Of a stretch of 64,000 bases of DNA, positions 56,940-64,000 are shown one piece after another. The stretch covers positions 54,845,805 to 54,909,804 of the forward strand of contig OY755237.1 in the NCBI GenBank assembly GCA_963576725.1. Reading direction: 5' to 3'. Position 1 is the stretch's first letter. Each line of letters starts with the position of its first letter. The notes beneath the pieces are model-generated. The model searched no databases and was not told where the DNA came from. It saw only the letters and a list, made by a program, of their open reading frames with translations. Position numbers and translations under genes: made by a program. Source of the stretch: Azorinus chamasolen. Lineage: Eukaryota; Mollusca; Bivalvia; Cardiida; Solecurtidae.

Positions 56940-57365
56940 GTCCACGTTCAACTTTGCTGTTTCCTTGTGTTGCTGTTCGGGCGACTGTTTGTTCTGTATG
57001 TGGTGTTTCCTGCATGACTCATTTTTGTACTTTTATGCATCGCTGCTTTTGCTTTCGAAGGATCTCCTACTTTCAGCATTTATTTACTTCACAACAGCAG
57101 ATGATAAGCGCTTGTGTGGCGGTCGTAAAAAGTCGCCCCGTACTTCATTCTCAGTGCTGTCATACTGTCTGGTCCTTCGGGATCATTAGTTTCGATGTTA
57201 TTTGTTTTGAAAATTGAATAACGTATAAGCCGGTGCTAGCGGTGTGAGTAGCGTTGCACTTTGAATTACTGCTCATGAACAAACTCAATAAAAAAGAGTT
57301 TACAATTTTCTCTTTATGCATTGCTGCTTTTGCTTTCGAAGGATCTCCTACTTTCAGAATTTACC
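56940..57365 (+). repeat. Dispersed repeats E and G, joined
   Basis: TTGCTGTTTCCTTGTGTTGC to CTCCTACTTTCAGCATTTAT (E), then GTTTTGAAAATTGAATAACG, AAGCCGGTGCTAGCGGTGTG and onward (G), then again GCATTGCTGCTTTTGCTTTC and CTCCTACTTTCAGAATTTA. The uninterrupted G junction here shows what FB1 disrupted. The 109-codon frame at 56888-57217 is repeat-derived. Confidence 0.7.
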
Positions 57366-57414
57366 CTTCATTTTGGTTTGATGCGTATTTGAATACAGCA
57401 AAATCTCTCTTAAT

Positions 57415-57640
57415 TCGTCATCGACAGATAGATCAAGGCAGACGGTAGACCTGTAGGTGCCGTCTGACCAGGGTCTGCATTGTTTGTTTATGAACTAATA
57501 TAGAACTTATTCTAAAGTATCTGCCATCGTCCAACTGTCTTGCGATCACAAATGTCCTGCGATTGTAAAAAGCATCTAACTGATAATCATAATATAAGTA
57601 TTCTTACATGAATAGTCATGGAGTAAAATGGCCGTGTCGT
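57415..57640. mobile_element. MITE, group A2, decayed
   Basis: AGATCAAGGCAGACGGTAGA, centre ACCTGTAGGTGCC, GTCTGACCAGGGTCTGCATT; then ACATGAATAGTCATGGAGTA as the right part, as at 59266-59513. Confidence 0.65.
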
Positions 57641-57790
57641 TAGAATCATTGTCACATGTAAGAACTAAACAATTATTATATGAGGTGCTCTGTGAAACAA
57701 ATTGTTTTATTGCAACGCTTACAGTTTAGACCCAGACCAGCCTGATGTCTGTAGTGATTTGTTATTTATCCTCTCACACAGTATACAAAT

Positions 57791-57906
57791 TTAACACATT
57801 ATCTACTAGTGACGCATTTTTGCGCATCTATAGAAGTCACTTTATGAAACCATTGTGATAATAGAGCATTTGCTCCTATAGGAGCTTTAAGCAGCCACCT
57901 GCCTGA
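57791..57906. mobile_element. Chimeric hairpin element, half B and half D
   Basis: TTAACACATTATCTACTAGT to GAAACCATTGTGATAATAGA and GCATTTGCTCC is a group-B half. Immediately after the dyad CTCCTATAGGAG (57873-57884) the sequence is GCTTTAAGCAGCCACCTGCC, a group-D half. The right arm does not pair with the left. Confidence 0.8.
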
Positions 57907-58071
57907 ACATATCGTTTATTTCACCCAGGTGCATGAGTACAGCATGGGGATCAAACATAGATATGTACATCACTTACTGTATTGTCCCGGCCAAGGGGCT
58001 TGGCTTGGCTACCCTTTTGTAAGCCCCAAACGTATAGAAGCATACGCTCTCAAACAGCAGTTGTTTGATGC

Positions 58072-58300
58072 TTAACTCATTCCCTCATAGGCTATTTTTA
58101 GATCCAACCACTTTGAATAAATCTACCGAAAAGGAGCATTTACTGGAGAAAAGGCATGTTTTAGAATGTTGTAGATTGATACCATTGTGATAAATATTGC
58201 ATTTGTTCCCATAGGAGCAAATGCTCTATTTATCACAATGGTTTCAACAGGTGACTTTTACAGAGGCGTAGAATGGCGTATTTATGGAGGAAAGTGTTAA
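58072..58300. mobile_element. MITE, group B, complete
   Basis: TTAACTCATTCCCTCATAGG to TTATGGAGGAAAGTGTTAA. Dyad region GCATTTGTTCCCATAGGAGC / AAATGCTC, with TTTATCACAATGGTTTCAAC on the right arm. Confidence 0.9.
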
Positions 58301-58332
58301 GATGTACACAACATAGCATAGTATAGGTAATG

Positions 58333-58577
58333 TTAACCCTTTCCCTCATATAAACGTGTTTCACGCATTTGCAAACAGAGTAGACAGTAGAGGAGCCGTC
58401 TGATCTGTGTCTGCTCTGTTTGCTAATATAAGTTGATATATCTGTTTCATTTCTTTCTAAAATGTATACAATGCTCCACCTTCTATACAGTTGTATTTCT
58501 TTATATCTATTTAGTCAAATAGATATTCTGAGTAGGTATTGAAATTATGAATAATCATAAAACGGGGAAAGGGTTAA
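58333..58577. mobile_element. MITE, group A, complete
   Basis: TTAACCCTTTCCCTCATATA to GGGGAAAGGGTTAA. Hairpin GCAAACAGAGTAGACAGTAG / AGGAGCCGTCTGATCTGTGT; the left arm has lost part of the dyad. Confidence 0.9.
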
Positions 58578-58674
58578 GTACCTTACGTAACCCATATAAT
58601 TCTTATAACCTGTATGTCTGAGTGGACTCATCCAAATTGGTTTTTTGAGCGAATCTTATTTTTTCATCATTACG

Positions 58675-58960
58675 TTTAAGCGTTTGCGTGCAAGCTATGA
58701 AGCAAACTCGACAGACGCTGATCAGGACACTTCTACAAGCGCTTTCTGGTACGAGTTTACATATGTGGCTGATCTGGATTTTCTGACTGTTTACAAATGC
58801 GCTTGATATTGATTTAAATGCGCTTGATATTGATTTATCAAATGTGGATGTGATGCAAAACCTACTGACCGGGTGACACAGTTTGGATCCTGATCAGACG
58901 CCGAGTTACTCGACGTATCCTCTGGATCGAAGTTGTTTGACAATGCATGTCAGGTCGCAG
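58675..58960. mobile_element. MITE, group C
   Basis: TTTAAGCGTTTGCGTGCAAG at the left; hairpin CACAGTTTGGATCCTGATCA, GACGCCGAGTTACTCGACGT, CCTCTGGATCGAAGTTGTTT; right limit unclear. CGCTTGATATTGATTTA is directly repeated at 58800-58840. Confidence 0.6.
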
Positions 58961-58964
58961 ATAG

Positions 58965-59262
58965 TTAGATAAGGGCAAATGTGTTCAGAATAAGTGCGAT
59001 AAGTCGTCGGTTCTTGGAGGATATTGTTATTCCTAGTTTCAATAGTCCACGGGGATTTCATATAAAATCGATGACTGTTATGAACACACATAGTCAGGAT
59101 TTACCTGTTAAAACGTTGCCATGGAAACAGTCGAGCTGTCTGGCTTTGACAAAACAAACCTAGACGTCAAATCCTTGTTCACGTGTTTTATTACTTTGAG
59201 GAGAGCGAACTAGTTATGCATTGTACAATTAATAACATAAGCAATGTGAAGAAGAACTAGTT
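58965..59262. other. No gene seen
   Basis: Single-copy sequence. The opposed frames at 58906-59091 and 58981-59163 have no recognised content. Confidence 0.4.
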
Positions 59263-59265
59263 CTA

Positions 59266-59513
59266 ATAACCCTATACTCAATAAATACGCCGTTGTAGGC
59301 CTTTTCAAACAGAGTAGACCCAGATCAGACGGCTCCTGTAGGAGCCGTCTGATCAGGGTCTGCTCTGTTTATTTATGATATAATATAAACATTACTCTAC
59401 AGTTTATGCCATGGCCACAATTCGTGTGTTCATGTGCTATTATAACAACTAATCTAATTAATATTCATGGTGTCATTATTTTGTACGTGGATAGTCATGG
59501 AGTAAAGGATTAA
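59266..59513. mobile_element. MITE, group A2, near-perfect hairpin
   Basis: AATAACCCTATACTC at the left, CATGGAGTAAAGGATTAA at the right. Hairpin AAACAGAGTAGACCCAGATC, AGACGG, dyad CTCCTGTAGGAG (59333-59344), and the full return to GGTCTGCTCTGTTT, about 30 bp per arm with one or two mismatches. Confidence 0.85.
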
Positions 59514-59574
59514 GCGATACGTTTCCGTTCTTTATTTATTTATTTAATACATCTTGAATGGACTGACAAATCAA

Positions 59575-59821
59575 TTAAACATTTCCTTCATATAAACGCG
59601 TTTTAACGCACTTGCAAACAGAGCAGACCAAGATCAGACAGCTCCAACAGGAAACGAATGATGAGGGTGTGCTCTGATTGCTTATAGAATTTGATAGATT
59701 TTTTTTTACTTTCTAAAACAGCTGCTATGTTACACATTGGTATGTCATTATAACTATTATACACATGAATATTCAATAAGTATTGAAATTTGCAGTTTAC
59801 ATAGAACAGGGAAATGGTTAA
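59575..59821. mobile_element. MITE, group A
   Basis: TTAAACATTTCCTTCATATA to CAGGGAAATGGTTAA. GCAAACAGAGCAGACCAAGA is the left arm; the right arm is decayed (ATGAGGGTGTGCTCTGATTG). Confidence 0.85.
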
Positions 59822-59886
59822 GACTTAACTCTTATAGCCTCTCTGTACAAAAGTAATGGATGCCAAATTAGAACCCTGTGCATATT

Positions 59887-60035
59887 TCAACCCATTATCT
59901 CAAAGGCTATTTTAGATCCAACCTCTTTCAATAAATCTTCCGAAAAGGAGCATTGACTAGAGGAAAGGAATATTATAGAATTTTGTAGTTTAAAATAGTT
60001 GTGATAAATAGAGCATTAATTTTGCTCCTATAGGA
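59887..60035. mobile_element. Group B, left half only
   Basis: CAACCCATTATCTCAAAGGC to TGTGATAAATAGAGCATTAA and TTTTGCTCCTATAGGACC. The similarity stops at the dyad (60025-60036), again a break at the centre. Confidence 0.75.
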
Positions 60036-60204
60036 CCAAACAAAGTCCCTGTGATCAACGCATTACAAATATTGATATGCTATTTTAACACTGTTTACAT
60101 TACACTTGTCGAGTCAAACCAACGCTCTAACCATTTCCTTGTTGTTGGTAGGGAGCTATTTTATCTCCCATAATGTTTATTTCCTTTTGTGTCACCTGCC
60201 TAAC

Positions 60205-60310
60205 TACATATTTCGCTGACAATCTCGCATCTATGATTACCTATATATACAGTTTGGATCCAGATGAGACATCTCGGGTTCTCATCAGGATCCAAACTGT
60301 TTGTTACCGT
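60205..60310. mobile_element. Group C hairpin
   Basis: TTCGCTGACAATCTCGCATC at the left; ACAGTTTGGATCCAGATGAG, short centre ACATCTCGGGT, CTCATCAGGATCCAAACTGT. Confidence 0.75.
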
Positions 60311-60329
60311 AAATATATCTGCTAAACAA

Positions 60330-60885
60330 AACATAAGAAAAAAAAAAGAAAACTGTAGCAGATGGCATTGATAGTTATTTAATAGGGCCACACTTAGGGA
60401 TGACTTCTCCATCGTCATCTGTCCGTCTATCTTTCCGTATGTCTGTATGTCATGTTGTTTGGCCGTTGCACTTCTCTCAACGGGGCTGGTGAGAAGTGTT
60501 CATTCCAACACTTTTGTTTTCTAATAATTAATTTTCCACATATGATATTTCTAAAGAATGTCATTGTTGAAATATGAGGACTTTATAGAGAACAACTGTG
60601 GACAGTGTATACGTACTTATGTGAAATATCAGACTTACTAATTAATAAAACAATCCACTGATGGTACGCATTTGCAACAGAAGCTTGCAAAACTGTCGGA
60701 TCGATGAAGTTTACAATTTGCAGATGATCTACTAGTATAGCATAAACAAATCAAGAGATTGGCGTAAAACTGCTGGCGTAACTACATTCTGTAATGACTT
60801 TCAGTATTTTGCAAAATGTCTTCTTTTATTCGGAAAACAATAGTTTCTTCCATTTCTTTCCGAATTCTCGACCGAATGTCAACCA
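60330..60885. other. No gene seen
   Basis: Single-copy sequence. A remnant GTCCGTCTATCTTTCCGTAT lies at 60419-60440. Confidence 0.4.
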
Positions 60886-60889
60886 CTTT

Positions 60890-60945
60890 GAATTGTGATG
60901 AGATGCCGAGTTACTCGGTTTCTCATCTGGATCCAAACTGTTTCA
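60890..60945. mobile_element. Group C hairpin fragment
   Basis: TTGTGATGAGATGCCGAGTT, ACTCGGTTTCTCATCTGGAT, CCAAACTGTTT; the left arm is truncated. Confidence 0.65.
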
Positions 60946-60949
60946 GAGC

Positions 60950-61485
60950 TACTGATAAAGGTTCGTATTCAAATACTAAAATCGTCATTTCTCCACCAAA
61001 TCCTGTTCTGACCACTCTACTCTGACGATTCTAATTAGTGGTCACAACATAAGGTTATGTCGAGAAATAAAGAAGTTATTCTTGAAAATATTTTAATTTA
61101 CGAATCTTATGTGGACCTGGAGCTGTGTTGCAAACGGCATCACTATGTCGCCCCGTAGATTGTAATTACAGAAGTTTGCGCCAAGGCGTCGGTTTTATAA
61201 TTACTGCCAACCTTAGAAATATAATGCATGTATCAGGTTATGGCATTGAACAAACAAGCGTTAACGGGGGATATTCAGCAAATAAACAATGAGTTTAACC
61301 AACGATAAACAATTAATATCATTTTCCAACACTCCTTAGATATTTTGCGTCGGCAAATTACCATTTACCAACCGTTGGTTAATGCATATGTTCCAGAAGA
61401 AACTTGAAACGAGGAGATAACTGACGAAACAAAACCGATCTACAGTTGAATTATCCCTAGAAAGCAGGCTGATGCTGGGTCATAT
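60950..61485. other. No gene seen
   Basis: Single-copy sequence. A short inverted pair, TTTAACCAACG (61294-61304) and CGTTGGTTAA (61373-61382), is present. Confidence 0.4.
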
Positions 61486-61489
61486 ATGC

Positions 61490-61610
61490 AGGTGGTAGCT
61501 TAATGCAGGACAAGGGTTATGAGAAAACTCATTTAATGGGGGATTCTTCCATATCACTTCAAATTGACAATCTCTATGATAATGATTGAACATGACAATT
61601 ACCAAGGTTT
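61490..61610. mobile_element. Group D, left part only
   Basis: GCAGGTGGTAGCTTAATGCA, GGACAAGGGTTATGAG, then decayed sequence. Confidence 0.55.
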
Positions 61611-61754
61611 TATGATGTTATTGAAAATATGCGTTTATTGTAAGAACTACGTGTATTACTTTCAGGGGCGCTTATGCAGTGCGTAACATCACTCTGAAAA
61701 GTGAAAACATTATTATGGCCTATATGATAAACGTTCTGTCTTGTCATGTAAGTT

Positions 61755-61880
61755 TTAACCATTCCTTTATACTGACGCCTGTTGATGCCTCTGTGAAAGT
61801 CACCTTTTGAAAGTATTGCGAAATCAAATACAGCATTTGTTCGTATAGGAGCCATGTAGTCTGAGCCTGCACTGTTTACC
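61755..61880. mobile_element. Chimeric hairpin element, half B and half A
   Basis: TTAACCATTCCTTTATACTG, GCCTCTGTGAAAGTCACCTT, CAGCATTTGTTCGTATAGGA is a reversed group-B half. After the centre (about 61840-61853) it becomes GCCATGTAGTCTGAGCCTGC and ACTGTTTACC, a group-A half arm. The frame at 61610-61855 is within it. Confidence 0.7.
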
Positions 61881-62059
61881 TATTCCCTATTTAGGGAAAC
61901 TATGCACAAAAGGTGAAAACTATAATGCACACCTTCTTAGGACCTCAGTTTGTGTTCTCTTTCCTTGTTTATTTCAAAGGTTGATTGATCTAGAACGACC
62001 CATTGTTATGAATGTATTGTAGTTGCGCAATTGTATATGTCGTGCAACGTGACTTACTA

Positions 62060-62263
62060 TACAATATAGAACCGCTCTAATGCGACCACATAAAGAATAA
62101 CCATATTTTAAGCAGGTGGTTACTTAATACAGGACGAAAGTAATGCAGAAAGCTCCTGTAGGAGCTTTCTGCATAGCTTTCGTCCTGCATTAAGCTACAA
62201 CATGCCTCTAGCACCCAGAATGATGCCCCTTTTTGGAGGTCGCATTAGAGGGGTTTTACAATA
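62060..62263. mobile_element. MITE, group D, complete
   Basis: TACAATATAGAACCGCTCTA to GCATTAGAGGGGTTTTACAA and TA. Hairpin AGCAGGTGGTTACTTAATAC, AGGACGAAAGTAATGCAGAA, dyad CTCCTGTAGGAG (62153-62164) and a near-perfect return. Confidence 0.9.
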
Positions 62264-62367
62264 CTTCGTTAACACATTATTATTAGGCAACATTTATATT
62301 CGTTTATTTCTTTAAACCTGTCTAAAACAGACTTTTCAAATTACAACTGTATCACCAGTGTAGGTAT

Positions 62368-62801
62368 TTAACCCTTTACTCCATGTATATTCATGCAAGA
62401 AATAATTACATCGTGAATATTAACTGTTTCCCTCATATAAATGTATTTTCACGCATTTGCAAACAGAGGAAACCCAGACCAGACGGCCCATATAGGAGCT
62501 CTTTGATTCTGGTCCGCTATGTTTCTTTTGACATGAAACAGGTCAGATTCTATGGTTTTTGTCGGAGCAAAACAATTCCTTGAACATTTTACATTGGGAA
62601 ATGGTTAACTAGATTATTTATCTATTACGGCACATCGTATGGGCACGGGGATTTCTGGCCATAGCAGAGACCATAGAATCATATCTGTATTATTTCATAA
62701 ACTAAACAGTGCATACCGTGCTCAGATATAGGAGTCCCCCAATCTGGGTCTACGCTGTTTGCAACAGCACAGAAATGCCTACTTATGGAGTAAACGGTTA
62801 A
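62368..62801. mobile_element. MITE, group A2, split by a nested A element
   Basis: Outer ends TTAACCCTTTACTCCATGTA and TATGGAGTAAACGGTTAA. The left part stops at CGTGAATATTAA (62423) and resumes after 62608 with CTAGATTATTTATC. Intact A2 at 59266-59513 reads, reversed, ATGAATATTAATTAGATTAG there. The hairpin on the right part is ATATAGGAGTCCCCCAATCT / GGGTCTACGCTGTTTGC. Confidence 0.8.
62420..62608. mobile_element. MITE, group A, nested inside A2
   Basis: TTAACTGTTTCCCTCATATA to TTGGGAAATGGTTAA, inserted at a TTAA of the outer element with TTAA on both sides. Hairpin GCAAACAGAGGAAACCCAGA with centre CCATATAGGAG. Confidence 0.85.
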
Positions 62802-63006
62802 CATAGGTAAACATGAGTTTTTTAAGTGTCTTTCACTTTGAATCGAGCTGCTTCTATTCTCAACCTATCGGCATTCTTCTTAACAAAATAAATATTCAAC
62901 TCAAAGTGTTTTACTATTAAATATAAATACATTCCTTTTTGTGCTTGATGTTTACAATGTACCACTTAATAGTACTTACACATGCCATTTGTTTCTAATC
63001 CAGAAT

Positions 63007-63256
63007 TTAACTCTTCGCTTGCTATTCACGTCAATATACCTACCTATAAATAGTGAAGACCCATATGAGACAGCTCCTGGAGGAGCTGTCTCATCAGGGT
63101 CTGCACTATTTACAAGTTGATTGTGCAACCAGTGCACTCCACAGCAGTGACTGCACAGCGAAAGACTTGCACACAGTGACAATATATGTAATTATACAAC
63201 AGGGCATGGGTAAAGAAGGAGAAATGTATTTTAAAATTCAGTAAGAGAAGGGTTAA
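63007..63256. mobile_element. TTAA MITE with C-type end and A-type hairpin
   Basis: Left TTAACTCTTCGCTTGCTAT resembles the group-C terminus; right GAGAAGGGTTAA. Centre: AGACCCATATGAGACAGCTC, dyad CTCCTGGAGGAG (63074-63085), GCTGTCTCATCAGGGTCTGC, a group-A-like hairpin. Confidence 0.75.
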
Positions 63257-63257
63257 G

Positions 63258-63465
63258 TACAGTAAAACCTCTCTATAACGGCCACTAAATTGTGTTAATT
63301 AGTTGGTATTTTGGGCAGGTGGTTGCTTAAAGCAAGGTGAAAGTAAAACAGAACGCTCCTATAGGAGCGTTCTGTTTTACTTTCATCTTGCTTTAGGCAA
63401 CCACCTGCCTTTAACACAAAATATTTGATGTAATTTAGTGGCCGTTATAGAGATGTTTTACTGTA
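63258..63465. mobile_element. MITE, group D, complete (twin of 56447-56654)
   Basis: TACAGTAAAACCTCTCTATA to GTTATAGAGATGTTTTACTG and TA; dyad CTCCTATAGGAG (63356-63367). 208 bp, the same as its twin, starting one base after the right TTAA of the previous element. Confidence 0.9.
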
Positions 63466-63511
63466 CCACCTTACTTTGTGATCCAGAATTAAACATCTTA
63501 TTGTAGTCACA

Positions 63512-63749
63512 TTAACCCCTCCCCTGTCCTGTATTAATTTCAAATTTCAATATGTACTGAATACTCATGGGAAAATAGTTATAATGAGAATTTGAAGGTG
63601 GAACATTGTAGCCATTTTAGAAACTAAAGAAACAGATCTATCAAATTGCAATAGCAAACAGAGCAGACTGATCCTATAGGAGCCGTCTGATCTGGGTCTA
63701 TTCTGCTTGAAGATGCAAGAAAATGCGTTTATATGAAGGAAAGAGTAAA
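63512..63749 (-). mobile_element. MITE, group A, reversed
   Basis: TTAACCCCTCCCCTGTCCTG at the left; GAATACTCATGGGAAAATAG, GAAGGTGGAACATTGTAGCC; hairpin AGCAAACAGAGCAGACTGAT, dyad ATCCTATAGGAG (63671-63682); right TATATGAAGGAAAGAGTAAA. Confidence 0.8.
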
Positions 63750-63794
63750 AGGGGTGCAGCTGTGAAAAACCTTTTACACAACTCTCATATTGCA

Positions 63795-63957
63795 CAAACA
63801 CTTTGAATAAAGCTACCGAACAGGAGCATTTACTTACTACAAATCAAGGACAATTTCAGAATTGTGTAGTTTTGAAACCATTGTGATAAAACCAACAGTG
63901 GTTTAAAATGACTTTTACAGAGGCACCATAAGGTGGCAATATGGGATAATGGGTTAA
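63795..63957. mobile_element. MITE, group B, centre deleted
   Basis: CACTTTGAATAAAGCTACCG, TTTGAAACCATTGTGATAAA, then directly ACTTTTACAGAGGCACC and ATAATGGGTTAA; the dyad is lost. Confidence 0.75.
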
Positions 63958-64000
63958 GACATTACACTATTAATATGTTATCTGAACACTGTTTACATAT

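Noticed and set aside
56888..57217. 109-codon cysteine-rich plus-strand frame
   Set aside because: It lies in dispersed repeat E, whose other copies at 100-415 and 15895-16215 are not open in the same way.

Overview
The window looks like a repeat-dense intergenic or deep-intronic stretch of a eukaryotic genome, most likely a bivalve mollusc. It is AT-rich and has no long open frames. It carries degenerate 120-350 bp tandem repeats with phrases such as 'CCATAACTCTGGCAAAAAT' and 'ACCAGAGTTATGG', a dispersed repeat opening 'CTCACCAGAACGTG' and closing 'CATGGCCCTCTTG', tRNA-derived SINEs, and many hairpin MITEs. The bivalve call rests on familiarity with these repeats, not on a search. I could not support any complete gene. 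The best coding evidence is a broken DIRS-like reverse transcriptase (about 41.8-42.9 kb, minus strand). Three short stretches with good splice sites (one of them present in two copies would make it two loci, 6556-6714 and 13170-13328, plus 17894-18012) are only candidate exons.

Layout. 0-15.4 kb: a tandem segmental duplication of about 6.6-6.7 kb (copies 2058-8780 and 8781-15385) partly covering a foldback-like element (FB1, 1569-5532). One TTAA-targeting MITE is present in copy 1 and absent from copy 2, giving a filled and an empty site. 15.4-29 kb: sparse sequence with a candidate exon, MITEs, a 180-bp tandem repeat and a cluster of palindromes and direct repeats (25.0-28.8 kb). 29.06-37.07 kb: a second, very large foldback-like element (FB2) whose arms are chains of hairpin modules; its middle holds a SINE and a dispersed repeat with a nested MITE. 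37.6-45.2 kb: a third foldback-like element (FB3), two opposed arrays of a 62-66 bp unit around a core with the DIRS-like fragment. 45.3-49 kb: an inverted and head-to-head assembly of one repeat (H). 49-64 kb: a MITE-rich region with more than 30 hairpin elements.

The small hairpin elements fall into groups named here A, B and C (flanked by TTAA, piggyBac-like target choice) and D (flanked by TA, with pogo/Tigger-like ends CAGTAAAACCTCTCTA). Groups A, B and D have different arms and termini but share the same centre, CTCCTATAGGAG or a near variant. Two elements are half-and-half chimeras joined exactly at that centre (57791-57906, B with D; 61755-61880, B with A). This shared dyad, plus three foldback-like elements in one 64-kb window, is the most unusual signal here. 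No protein system, operon, CRISPR array or rRNA was found.
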